64,000 nucleotides of DNA, taken from Silicimonas sp. GTDB taxonomy: Bacteria; Pseudomonadota; Alphaproteobacteria; Rhodobacterales; Rhodobacteraceae. The stretch is taken from the NCBI GenBank assembly GCA_022819605.1, contig JAJEGW010000122.1:90151-154150 (forward strand), written 5' to 3'. Every line of letters begins with the position of its first letter. The first letter of the stretch is position 1. Shown piece by piece: positions 35,809 to 45,093 of this stretch. The position numbers and the translations under genes were made by a program. The notes under the pieces are model-generated. The model ran no database searches, was not told where the DNA came from, and was given only the letters and a program-made list of their open reading frames with translations.

Positions 35809-37392
35809 TCAGGCCTGATCTGTGGGCAACGGCACCCTGTCGACGGCCGCAATCTCGAGTTCAGCCAGTATTTCGAGCAGTTGAGACCTGACGTCCGAAT
35901 GATCCGGGCTGTTCCAGAGATTTTTCAATTCGCCAGGATCCAATTCGAGGTCAAAGAGTTCGTTTTGACACTTTCCGAGATACATGGAAAGTCGCCACTT
36001 TTCGTGAATTACCGTGTGCACCCTTGGGCGCGTCCCGAAGGCTTCCTGCGCTCTTTGGGTTTCATATTGAATGTGCGCGGACTCACGTCCCTCGCCGCCA
36101 GCGACACCCAACACCTCTCCCTGCATCCCCAACGAGGGCTCGACCTTCGCATGCTCGAGGATTGTCGTGCCTATGTCGTGGGTCTGCGCGAGTTTGTCCG
36201 TGCGGGCCCCTTGCTCGCCTTTCGGATCGGCCCAAATGAACGGCACATGGGTTAGCGTATCATATTGTTCGGCGCCTTTGAAAAGAAGCCGGTGATCCCC
36301 AAGGTGGTCTCCATGGTCAGAGGTAAACATCTGCACCGTTCCATCCGCAACATCCGCATTGACGACCGCCTTCCGCACCTTGCCAACGGCATCGTCGACC
36401 ATCGCGATCATGCCGCACGTCAGCGCGCGGGCTTCCAGCGCCTCTTTCTTCGAAACGGCCAGGGTATACCCCGCCCGTTGCCCAAGCGAGGGATCGTTGG
36501 CGCGATCGCGTTCGGCGATCTTGACATATTCGGGAGGATTCCAGCCATTGACCTCAAAGGCCGGTGGCACGGGCATGTCCTCGGGCTTGTACATATCCCA
36601 GTATTTGCCTGGCGGATTGAACGGATGGTGCGGGTCCGGGAAGGACACCATCAAGAAGAAGGGCTTCGGATTATCCTTGCGGCTTTCGATCCACTCGACG
36701 GCTCGGTCGGCGATATAGCTGGTGGAGTAATACTCCTCCGGGACCTTTGTACGAATTGCTTGCGGAACGGAGTAGTCATGCGGAAATTGATTGTCCGGAC
36801 CACGAAATGGCAGGACCTCGGGCGCTTTCTCCCTCAACCAGTATTCGTAGTCGCCACCGTTCATGGTGCCGTGACGCACGACGGAATCATAATGGTCAAA
36901 TCCGTAGAACGGCTTCGGGACTACCGCGTCATGTTGATCGAGGAACTTGCGCTTTTCGTAGTGATAGCGCTCGTCGTCGAGGTCAGACCGAACGGCGACC
37001 GCTAATTCATGCGGGCGTGCACTGAAACCTTCTCGGGCTTCAGGAATGTCGATCTGCATGTCGCCGTCCCAGACGTTTTGCAGATGGCTCTTCCCGATGA
37101 GTGCCGTGTCATACCCTGCGGCCCGCAGAAGTTCGACGAACGTAACGTTGCGGTGCGCCAAGGGAATTCCAAGCGACCGCGTCCCATGACTCGACGGCAT
37201 CCGGCAAGTCATCAAGCTGGCACGGTTCGGCATGCACACTGGCGATGAAACGTAGAATCGATCGTGGTTCACACCCTCGGCAGCCATCTCGTCGATATTC
37301 GGCGTCTGCAAGACCGGATGCCCGTTGCAGCCAAGATGGTCGTAGCGCTGCTGGTCGGTGATGAAGATAATGTAGCTAGGTCGTTCCGTCAT
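35809..37392 (-). CDS. Type I sulfatase (formylglycine-dependent)
   Basis: 527 residues from ATG 37392 (ATG 37410 is possible). The metal-binding start IIFITDQQRYDHLG, the formylglycine motif SPVCMPNRASLMT (Cys in CxPxR), and the second metal-site segment FTSDHGDHLGDHRLLFKG are all present. It hydrolyses a sulfate ester of unknown nature after Cys-to-formylglycine maturation. No signal peptide is evident, so it may be cytosolic and act on imported substrate. It lies 43 bases behind the TRAP permease gene, linking uptake and desulfation. A sulfatase-maturing enzyme is not in the window. Confidence 0.93.
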   Translation of the reverse strand: MTERPSYIIFITDQQRYDHLGCNGHPVLQTPNIDEMAAEGVNHDRFYVSSPVCMPNRASLMTCRMPSSHGTRSLGIPLAHRNVTFVELLRAAGYDTALIGKSHLQNVWDGDMQIDIPEAREGFSARPHELAVAVRSDLDDERYHYEKRKFLDQHDAVVPKPFYGFDHYDSVVRHGTMNGGDYEYWLREKAPEVLPFRGPDNQFPHDYSVPQAIRTKVPEEYYSTSYIADRAVEWIESRKDNPKPFFLMVSFPDPHHPFNPPGKYWDMYKPEDMPVPPAFEVNGWNPPEYVKIAERDRANDPSLGQRAGYTLAVSKKEALEARALTCGMIAMVDDAVGKVRKAVVNADVADGTVQMFTSDHGDHLGDHRLLFKGAEQYDTLTHVPFIWADPKGEQGARTDKLAQTHDIGTTILEHAKVEPSLGMQGEVLGVAGGEGRESAHIQYETQRAQEAFGTRPRVHTVIHEKWRLSMYLGKCQNELFDLELDPGELKNLWNSPDHSDVRSQLLEILAELEIAAVDRVPLPTDQA

Positions 37393-37435
37393 GTGGTTGT
37401 CCGGTCGCATATGGGACTGCTTGGCGCGCGCCTTG

Positions 37436-39784
37436 TCAGGTTGGCACCTCGCCTCGGTTGCGAAAGGCGTGCAGACCAATGACAACGGCGCCCGCCGCGA
37501 TCGCCGGTCCGTAGAATTCCACTGGGCGCACAAGGATGAGAACTGCGATCGCCAACCGAACGGAAATCTCGATCACCCCCATGGCCTTGCGATCAAAGGC
37601 AGCCAGCGAGCTTGATACAAGGTAGAGAGCCAATCCCAGGCGCGACAGCAGGAAGAAAAGCCAGCCCGGATTGATACTACCGTCATAACCTGGAAGGAAG
37701 CGCCCGCTATTCGGGTCGATGACAGCCTTATCGATCAGCAAGAGTTCAGGATAAATCGCGAAGACGAACGGGATGGTGAACATTACTATGCCCGACTTCA
37801 CTGCAGAAAAGCCAGTCTTCATTGGGTCGGCGTGGGTAATGCTCGACGCCGCAAAGGCGGCCAGCGCGACCGGTGGGGTTATGGCGGAAGCTACCGCGAA
37901 GTAAAAGATGAACATATGTGCGGTGAATGTAGCCAACCCCAGGCCGACCAGCATCGGACCCATCAAAAGGGCGACGTTGATATAGGCCGGCACCGCCGGC
38001 ATTCCCATGCCCAGCAATACTGCCAGAAGCATCGTCAGGAACAACGCGAACAACTGAAAGCCTGCCGAGCTTGCCGAAATGTTGAAGGAGTTCAGGAAAG
38101 CCAGAACATCCACCGCCACGAACTTTGCGAGGCCGGTGAAATTCAAGCAAACATCGATCACCGTGACTGCCATGAACATAAGAAACAGCGTGGATATCGT
38201 CACACCTGCCTTTGACAGACCGTCAAAGATCTTCCCCGGACTTGCGCGAAATTCCTTGTCGATGAACATCAATGTCAGAAGCAGGATGACCGCCCACCAG
38301 CCTGCAGCGCTGGCATCCCCCGCGGCATTTTGGAAGAGTTCGATGACCCACGGCAGGGAAATGATTTTGCAGGCGTCGCCGTTCCATTCGACAACGGCGC
38401 CCAACATGATCGAATACCAGCTGCAACCTACGGCATCCTTAGGTGTCAGGAGCAGGATCAAAACAAGAAGGACCGGCCCGAAGATCTGCAAGAGGTGGAG
38501 CCGATCCTCGCCCGTCAAGCGCATATCGTCAGTTAGCTCACCGAAAGCTTCGATGTTTTGCTTTCGGGCTTGGAATATGACCGAAAGAAAGAGGCAGAAA
38601 AAATATAGCACCGCCGGAATGGCTGCCGCGATGATAATCTCGCGATAAGGCACACCGGTCATTGCGGCCATTATGAAGGCTGCAACGCCCATGATCGGTG
38701 GCATGATTGACCCGCCAGAGGAAGCCGCAGCCTCGACCCCACCCGCGAAGACTCTCGAGAAACCGCGCTTCAGCATCATCGGGATCGTAAGGACACCGGT
38801 CGACAGAACGTTGACGACCGGTCCGCCAGTAATCGTCCCGAACAATGCCGAAGAAACCACTGCGGCGTGGGCAGGTCCGCCACGCAAGTTGCGGGTCGCC
38901 GAAAACGCCAATTTGATCAGCGACTGCCCGCCTGCACATTTTCCAAAGAGTGCGCCTAGAATGACATAGGGAAAGACGAGGATCAGGAGAACATTGATAA
39001 ATCTGCCCAGCAAGCCTGACGATTGATTGACCAGAGCATCGTGAAAGAAACCTATACTTGCGGCCAAGCTTCTGGGCTCTTCACTGCTAAGGATTGTAAT
39101 AAGGTATTTGTTCTGATCCTCGGCACCGAAAAAGTACCAGTTCAAGACCGTTGCAAATGTGTAGGATGCGATCAAGATTGAGACCAGTACAAGTGGCAGG
39201 CCCCAGACCTTGACGTTGTACCCCAGGAAAACAACGATCGCCCCGAACATTATCGAAATCAGCCAACTGCCTGTCGTGTTCAGGCAACCCGGATCGTCTG
39301 CGGTGTCGGGGATCGGCAGCCCATAGAGCTTTGCAAACTCTATTTCTGCTTGCAGCGCCTTCGCCATCAGACGTTCGCGATCGCCCGTGAACACATCTAT
39401 GAGGCAAACCGCTTCGATTTCAGCCAGGTAAGTCAGCGCAATGGACACGGCCGCCAATATCAATGCAATGTCAAAGAGCAGCCCCAAGCGTCTAATGCCG
39501 GGGCCCTTGTCGGCCCAACTCCGCCACATCGAGTGTTTCAATGCGACGATCAGCATCATCCAGAAAAAGGCTATTGGGAAAAGCCACTCCGTTGAGAACC
39601 GCCGTACCCTGAGGAATTCGTTCCCTGTCAGGTCCCTCCAAAGGCCATCCCAACCAGGAATCGCTGGGGTGACATTGACGAGACCCAACAGGACGAACAG
39701 CAGCGCCAAAATGTAGACAAGTCGGTCCGCGAGCACCGGATGCTCCGGCGATGTCGTCGACCGCGAGTCACTTTGCTCAGACAT
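37436..39784 (-). CDS. TAXI-type TRAP transporter, fused DctQ-DctM permease
   Basis: 782-residue 4TM/12TM fused TRAP permease of the inner membrane. The N-terminal third is the small-subunit-like part. Family segments include FGKCAGGQSLIKLAFS, TGGPVVNVLSTGVLTIPMMLKRG in parts, GGSIMPPIMGVAAFIMAA and MGMPAVPAYINVALLMGP. It uses the Na+ gradient to take up a solute delivered by the binding protein encoded upstream. The order binding protein-permease-sulfatase suggests import of a sulfated or otherwise anionic compound. Confidence 0.93.
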   Translation of the reverse strand: MSEQSDSRSTTSPEHPVLADRLVYILALLFVLLGLVNVTPAIPGWDGLWRDLTGNEFLRVRRFSTEWLFPIAFFWMMLIVALKHSMWRSWADKGPGIRRLGLLFDIALILAAVSIALTYLAEIEAVCLIDVFTGDRERLMAKALQAEIEFAKLYGLPIPDTADDPGCLNTTGSWLISIMFGAIVVFLGYNVKVWGLPLVLVSILIASYTFATVLNWYFFGAEDQNKYLITILSSEEPRSLAASIGFFHDALVNQSSGLLGRFINVLLILVFPYVILGALFGKCAGGQSLIKLAFSATRNLRGGPAHAAVVSSALFGTITGGPVVNVLSTGVLTIPMMLKRGFSRVFAGGVEAAASSGGSIMPPIMGVAAFIMAAMTGVPYREIIIAAAIPAVLYFFCLFLSVIFQARKQNIEAFGELTDDMRLTGEDRLHLLQIFGPVLLVLILLLTPKDAVGCSWYSIMLGAVVEWNGDACKIISLPWVIELFQNAAGDASAAGWWAVILLLTLMFIDKEFRASPGKIFDGLSKAGVTISTLFLMFMAVTVIDVCLNFTGLAKFVAVDVLAFLNSFNISASSAGFQLFALFLTMLLAVLLGMGMPAVPAYINVALLMGPMLVGLGLATFTAHMFIFYFAVASAITPPVALAAFAASSITHADPMKTGFSAVKSGIVMFTIPFVFAIYPELLLIDKAVIDPNSGRFLPGYDGSINPGWLFFLLSRLGLALYLVSSSLAAFDRKAMGVIEISVRLAIAVLILVRPVEFYGPAIAAGAVVIGLHAFRNRGEVPT

Positions 39785-39821
39785 TCGGATCTACCGACCT
39801 AAGCGGATTTGGATCGCCGAC

Positions 39822-40877
39822 TTAGGGCTTCGCGCAGTCTGGAAGTGTATAGCCGGCTTCTTCCCAAGCACGGACAGCGCCCGGATGGAACTTGACTATG
39901 TTCGCCCCACAGAGGCCGTTTGCCTCCTCGGACACGTCACCGAAGTTGAGCGTTGCCATGAACGGCGCCATCGCCCTGATCTCGTCAAGGTTCTCGATGT
40001 GCGCCTTGGCCAGTTGATAGGCAATCTCCTCGTCCATGCTTTTGTGGACAAGATCGCCACCGGGCACAGCCTTGCCACGGAACATGTCGTCATCGGAAAC
40101 GATGGTCCATCCGTCGCCCATCGCAGCCTCGATGTCCGCCAGCGGTGCGATGAACGGCGTGGAACCAGGCTTGTTAAGGAACTTCTGGGTCGCTTCAGCT
40201 TCAAATGCTTCCTTCGGCATCGAGTACATCGTCATGGCGCCCGCAGCTGATGCCTGAGTTACCCTGGGGCCCGGGAACATGACCGGGATTACTGCGGCGT
40301 CAACCGTTCCGTCGATAATGGCCGACGGCATCTGGCTCCAATTGACGGTTACCGTTTCGTAGTCCTCTTCCGACTTCATGCCGGTAAAGAGCTGGATCAG
40401 GCTGCGCGAGTTCAACGCAGCAGTGCCGCGTGGGGGGCCATTTAGGACCTTAAGTCCCCTCAGATCCTCCCAGCCGCCAATACCTTTGGCATCATAGGCG
40501 TAGAGCGTGAAAACCGAGAACGTATAGGGATACAGCATCTGGATACTGTGCCCCAATTCCTTGGCCCTTTCCTTGTCCAGGTTTGAAAACGGACCAGCGG
40601 CCCGAGCCATTAGGAATGGCAAAACGAACGGCGCACTTGCCAAGTCGATCTTGCCTTCCGCCAGGGCCAACGTGTACTTGGTTCCTGTTTGCCCGTCCTT
40701 GAGCTGAATGTTTGCGATGCCGCGTTCGGCAGCATTTTCAACCAGTGATGTCGCGGACAGAGCGCCAGCTGTGCCGGCCCCGGCCGCGTTCGAGGTCAGA
40801 TTGACCTGTGCGTTCACCGTTGAAGCGGCCAATGTGAATGTCGCTGCAATTGTAGCCGCCGTAAAAGTTCTGAGCAT
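39822..40877 (-). CDS. TAXI-family TRAP solute-binding protein
   Basis: 351-residue periplasmic protein. It has a signal peptide of about 23 residues (FTAATIAATFTLAASTVNA) and the TAXI-family start VNLTSNAAGAGTAGALSAT. Later segments include LALAEGKIDLASAPFVLPF, GVDAAVIPVMFPG-like TVDAAVIPVMFPGPRV, and a C-terminus with a disulfide-capable Cys pair (GLCGANIVKFHPGA ... PDCAKP). It feeds the fused permease 37 bases downstream. Promoter region: 40878-41083, with an operator-like palindrome and an IS4-type insertion just upstream. Confidence 0.92.
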   Translation of the reverse strand: MLRTFTAATIAATFTLAASTVNAQVNLTSNAAGAGTAGALSATSLVENAAERGIANIQLKDGQTGTKYTLALAEGKIDLASAPFVLPFLMARAAGPFSNLDKERAKELGHSIQMLYPYTFSVFTLYAYDAKGIGGWEDLRGLKVLNGPPRGTAALNSRSLIQLFTGMKSEEDYETVTVNWSQMPSAIIDGTVDAAVIPVMFPGPRVTQASAAGAMTMYSMPKEAFEAEATQKFLNKPGSTPFIAPLADIEAAMGDGWTIVSDDDMFRGKAVPGGDLVHKSMDEEIAYQLAKAHIENLDEIRAMAPFMATLNFGDVSEEANGLCGANIVKFHPGAVRAWEEAGYTLPDCAKP

Positions 40878-41069
40878 TTTTTCCTCCCTTGCTCCGATTC
40901 TTCGTGGCCGGACCGCGAGTTTCCGGGAACAGTGCGTGGCCCTTTCCCGTCAAGTCTTGACGCGTCGTTCCTCGCTCCCCGCCGGCCAGTTGTCGTTCCA
41001 CAAGCTCTTCGGCAGTCGATACCCCTTTCGTACAGCCGCCTTTGCAGAGTTTCGCTACACTACTACAAC

Positions 41070-41083
41070 TTAGGATCCCAAAG
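41070..41083. promoter_or_regulatory. GGATCC operator-like site upstream of the TAXI operon
   Basis: TTAGGATCCCAAAG repeats the operator-like palindrome found three times at 33892-34029, with one arm base changed. It lies about 190 bases upstream of the TAXI binding-protein start. Confidence 0.55.
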
Positions 41084-41125
41084 TCAAGAATTCTCGACCG
41101 AAACGGAATGATTGCGCCATTGTTG

Positions 41126-42448
41126 CACGACTGTCCCGTCAAGCTCACGAAACCTGTTTCAATGCATGATTGAACAGGAAATGCATCTTTCCGGCGTGTC
41201 ATCAACTGGAACTGCCCGGGCACGAAGATCATGCTCTCTAGCCGAAACCCGTTTGGAGAGGTTCAACTATGTTCACCGGCAAACCTGTATTCACGCAGGT
41301 CATGGATCATCTGCCGATGCACACCCTTTGGTGCGGCATCGAACGCTGCGACGGAAACCGTCACGTAGGACGCTTCAGCTGACACGACCGGTTGGACTGC
41401 ATGGCGTTCGCCCAACGCACTTCGAAGGAATGCTGCGCTTCATCGGGACCTGTCTGCGCGCCCATGTCGGCAAGCCATACCGCACGGACTTCCGCAGCCT
41501 GGCTACGCGCACCGCGCCGGCCAAGGGCAACGAAAGACGCGACTAGTGCATCCACGCCGACTTCGCCCGTTACCTGCACCGGATCGCCGCAACCTACATG
41601 CCGATGACAACCTCGGGGTCAAGCTCGGCAACGCCATGTACGCGCTCGACTCCATCACCATTGGCCTGTGCCACCCGGTCTGCCCGTGGGCGCATTTCCG
41701 ACGCACCAATGGGGCGGTGAAGATGCACGCCCTGCTCGACCTGCGCGGCAATATCCCAACGTTCATTGACGCTTCGCCGGGCCGGCAGCACGACGTGAAC
41801 GTGCCCGACGACCAGATCCAGTAGCCGGCGCGTTCTGCGTCATGGACCGGGACCACGTCGACTTCAGCAAGTTCCAGGGCTCGACCAGGCCGCCGCATTC
41901 TTCGTCACGCGAGCCAAGTCCAACTTCCGGTTCCGGCGCCAGGTCTCCCGCCTGGTCTACAAGACAACCGGACCGCGCTGCGACCAGACCGTCGCGCTCA
42001 CCGGCTTCTGCGCGTCCCGGGACCATCCCGGCAGGCTGCGCAGGATCAAGTTCCGCGGCTCCCGGAACGGCAAGGAACTGGTGTTCCTCACCAACAACTT
42101 CGACCTGCCGGCGATGACGGTCGCCGCGCTCTGCAAGTCCAGGTGGCAGGTCGAACTCATTCTTGAACGGATCACGCTGCACCTTCGGATCAAGTCCTTC
42201 CACGACACTTCGGAGCACGCCGCGAAGAGCCGGGTCTGGACCGTCGTCTCCGGTTGTGTGCTCGTTGCCATCTTCAGGAAACGGCTCGGCAGTGAGCTCT
42301 GTCTCTGCACAGTCCTGCAGATTCTGGACGTGACCTTGCGCGAGAAAACTACCTTGAATCCGGCTGCTTGCCGATTCTGAAACCGCTTCCCGCCAGCACG
42401 GCACTCCTGAGTGTCTGAAGTCATTTGACCATGAACGGGACAGCAGTG
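41126..42448. mobile_element. Decayed IS4-type insertion sequence
   Basis: The element is bounded by imperfect inverted repeats: CACGACTGTCCCGT at 41126-41139 and, inverted, CACTGCTGTCCCGT at 42435-42448. The size is about 1.32 kb. It contains a broken transposase. No clear target duplication remains. It lies between two operator-like sites (41070 and 42462). Confidence 0.75.
41269..42380 (+). pseudogene. IS4-family transposase remnant
   Basis: The N-terminus MFTGKPVFTQVMDHLP is that of the IS4-group transposases with a DUF4372 head. The sequence then breaks by frameshifts, and an in-frame TAG falls where an RDW is expected (GNERRD*). Later pieces in various frames include YALDSITIGLC, KMHALLDLRGNIP, VMDRDHVDF, FFVTRAKSNFRFRR, LVFLTNNFDLPAMTVA and the C-terminal HLRIKSFHDTSE. 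At least two frameshifts and one stop make it non-functional. Confidence 0.85.
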
Positions 42449-42461
42449 CCTGGGCTTCCGT

Positions 42462-42476
42462 ATTTGGGATCCTAGA
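42462..42476. promoter_or_regulatory. Fifth GGATCC operator-like site, beyond the IS element
   Basis: ATTTGGGATCCTAGA is the same motif as at 41070 in mirror orientation. With the 1.32-kb IS removed, the two centres would be about 71 bases apart. Confidence 0.5.
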
Positions 42477-43375
42477 TTGGGCCCCGGATCGGTCCGCCCC
42501 AAGCAAAATTTCCATTTGCCGCAATTGACATCGTTTAGAATTTCGCTGTGCAGCGGTTGTCTTGGCAAAGAGCGATCTGACTACAGCAGGTATTCGGATG
42601 CAAATTGCGCCTGGCAGAAATCCTTGGTTACTGATGCGATGACCGATGTCTCGGTCCGAACGGTCACTGCTTCGAAGGACGCGAATTGCGGCGTTTCCCG
42701 CCAAGAGCAAAATCGAATTCACTCCCGCCTTGCGCGTGCGGCGATCGGCAGCGTCGGGACCGGATTGAGAAAGCGCTGGATCGGCGGAAGCTCTTTCTGG
42801 AGCACCCCTGCCCTGTTACCCAGCCGGAGCGCTGTCCTCTCGGTCATGCACATCAGGGGATGGATGACGGAGTCAGCCATGGTGCCGATGCGGCCGGGCG
42901 ATGCGACAGGGGATCTGGAACCGCTCAACGGACTTCAGGTGCGTCGTTCCTGCCGGTTCAGCCACCTCCTGGGTGGTTCAAACGCAAAGGGGGCTCGAGC
43001 GGCCCGGAACTGATCATGACCTCGGGCCAGACTGTTCCCGCGGGGCGCAGCTTGCGAAAGCCGGTTCGGAAGCCACGCAGCGCAAATTGGCAGGAGCCGG
43101 GGCGAATTCCTCCGGGTGACGCTGGCCTGTGGTGCCGGCGCGACCTCCGCGCACGCACAGACGTTCCTTGACTTCAACCGGCTTGCAACCCATTGGCCGT
43201 GTGGGAAGGAACTTGGTTTCGCGTCGGACGGTCTATGTCTCGGCCACTTCGCACACTTCGGAATGGATCGTGGGCCTGATGGAGAATTGCGTGCCTCAGA
43301 CCAAGCATCCTAGCACCATAGGGAGCGCATGCAGGGACTTTCAAGCTGCGGCGTCGGCGACACGCCATTTGCTGC
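42477..43375. other. Island end: 0.9 kb without recognisable genes
   Basis: Several frames are open on both strands but none looks like a protein family. This is the junction of the accessory island with fabG and may hold unidentifiable gene remnants. No tRNA or clear attachment repeat is visible. Confidence 0.5.
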
Positions 43376-44113
43376 TCACAGCATGGCCATTCCGCCGTTG
43401 ATATGCAGCGTGGCTCCCGTCACGTAGCTTGCTTCCGGACTTGCCAAGTATAGAACGGCGGCCGCCACTTCGTCCGCTTCTCCCATGCGGCCGGCCGGCA
43501 CCTGGGCCAGAATCGCGGACTTCTGGTCCTCGGTGAGCTTGTCGGTCATTGCGGTGGAAATGAAACCGGGAGCCACGCAATTGACTGTGACTCCGCGGCC
43601 AGCGATTTCGTATGCGAGGCTCTTGGACATGCCGACGAGTCCGGCCTTCGAGGCCGCGTAGTTCGCCTGACCAGGGTTGCCTGTTGCACCGACCACCGAC
43701 GTGACGTTCACGATCCGACCCCAGCGCGTCCTCATCATCCCGCGCAGGACCGCCTTCGACAGCGCCATCGCGCTCTTCAGATTGACCCGCAGCACGACAT
43801 CCCAGTCCTCCTCTGACATGCGCATGAACAGGTTGTCGCGCGTGATGCCCGCATTGTTGACGAGAATGTCGACCGTGCCCATGGCATTCGCTGCCTGCTT
43901 CGGCAGTTCCGCAACCGCATCGGCATCCGACAGGTCGCACGTCAGCACGTGAGCCCGATCGCCCAGTTCCTTGCCAAGGCCCTCAAGGGGCTCGACACGG
44001 GTGCCGGAAAGCGCCACGGCGGCACCTGCAGAATGCAGCGCACGCGCGATGGCGTTCCCGATTCCGCCTGAAGCCCCGGTGACAAGCGCCGTACGGCCGC
44101 TCAAATCAAACAT
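43376..44113 (-). CDS. fabG: 3-oxoacyl-ACP reductase
   Basis: 245-residue SDR that reduces 3-oxoacyl-ACP with NADPH. The cofactor motif GASGGIGNAIA (about 14-24), NNAGITRDNL, catalytic YAASKAG (about 151-157) and a C-terminus GATLHINGGMAML are as in FabG. It follows fabD by 38 bases. acpP, its normal next gene, lies beyond the island. Confidence 0.96.
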   Translation of the reverse strand: MFDLSGRTALVTGASGGIGNAIARALHSAGAAVALSGTRVEPLEGLGKELGDRAHVLTCDLSDADAVAELPKQAANAMGTVDILVNNAGITRDNLFMRMSEEDWDVVLRVNLKSAMALSKAVLRGMMRTRWGRIVNVTSVVGATGNPGQANYAASKAGLVGMSKSLAYEIAGRGVTVNCVAPGFISTAMTDKLTEDQKSAILAQVPAGRMGEADEVAAAVLYLASPEASYVTGATLHINGGMAML

Positions 44114-44151
44114 GTCATCTTCCTCGATTGTTGCGTGTCCTGGCGGACATC

Positions 44152-45087
44152 CTACCGCGACGCCGCCGCCTCGGCCACTTCGCCAGCCGTACCTACGGCG
44201 CGAGTCGTTGCATCCCTGACGGTCCGCCGGATCATGCCGGCAAGAGCCTTGCCTGCACCAAGTTCCCAGAATTCCGTCACGCCATGCCTAGCCATCCATT
44301 CGACGCTCGAACGCCACCTGACCCGGCCCGCGACCTGATCGACAAGCAGCGACCGAATGACGGAGGGGTCCGTTGCTTCGGCCGCGAGCACGTTTGCCAC
44401 GACCGGGACCTTTGGGTGGGCAATTTCGATATCACCAAGGGCTTGCGCCATCTTGGCAGCAGCCGGTGTCATGAGCGAGCAATGGAATGGCGCGGACACC
44501 GGCAGCATCACCGCCCGCTTGGCACCCGCCTCCTTGGCAAGCTCAACGGCACGTTCCACGGCCTCCTTGCTGCCCGAAATCACGTTCTGCATCGGGTCGT
44601 TTTCGTTGGCGACCTGGCAAACGCCGCCTTGCGCCGCACGGTCCGCGACCTCCGCCACCACATCGCAGTCAGGACCAAGAATCGCCGCCATGGCGCCTTC
44701 GCCAACGGGAACGGCCGCCTGCATTGCCTTGCCTCTCAACCTCAGCAGCCGGGCTGCATCCGCCAACGTGATCGCCCCGGCCGCACAAAGGGCCGAGTAC
44801 TCGCCAAGCGAATGCCCAGCCACGTAGTCTGCAACGGTGACGTCGATGCCCTTTGCTTCCAGGGCTCGAACGACCGCCATCGAGGTCGCCATCAGCGCAG
44901 GCTGCGCATTTTCGGTCAACTTGAGGACCTCGGCATCACCTTCCCAGACAAGTGCCGAGAGCTTCTCCCCAAGCGCCTCGTCGACTTCCTCGAACACGGC
45001 CTTGGCCGCCGGGCACGCCTCGGCAAGGTCTCGGCCCATGCCGACCGTCTGCGCCCCTTGGCCGGGGAATACGAATGCAAGACTCAT
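44152..45087 (-). CDS. fabD: Malonyl-CoA:ACP transacylase
   Basis: 311 residues. LAFVFPGQGAQTVGMG is the family start, the nucleophilic Ser is in VAGHSLGEYSALCAAG, and the catalytic His is in SAPFHCSLM. It loads malonyl groups onto ACP and is 6 bases from the acuI-like gene. Confidence 0.96.
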   Translation of the reverse strand: MSLAFVFPGQGAQTVGMGRDLAEACPAAKAVFEEVDEALGEKLSALVWEGDAEVLKLTENAQPALMATSMAVVRALEAKGIDVTVADYVAGHSLGEYSALCAAGAITLADAARLLRLRGKAMQAAVPVGEGAMAAILGPDCDVVAEVADRAAQGGVCQVANENDPMQNVISGSKEAVERAVELAKEAGAKRAVMLPVSAPFHCSLMTPAAAKMAQALGDIEIAHPKVPVVANVLAAEATDPSVIRSLLVDQVAGRVRWRSSVEWMARHGVTEFWELGAGKALAGMIRRTVRDATTRAVGTAGEVAEAAASR

Positions 45088-45093
45088 CGAAGC

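Noticed and set aside
42686..43171. Plus-strand frame in the island end region, considered as a transposase remnant
   Set aside because: No DDE or helix-turn-helix pattern could be seen in any frame.
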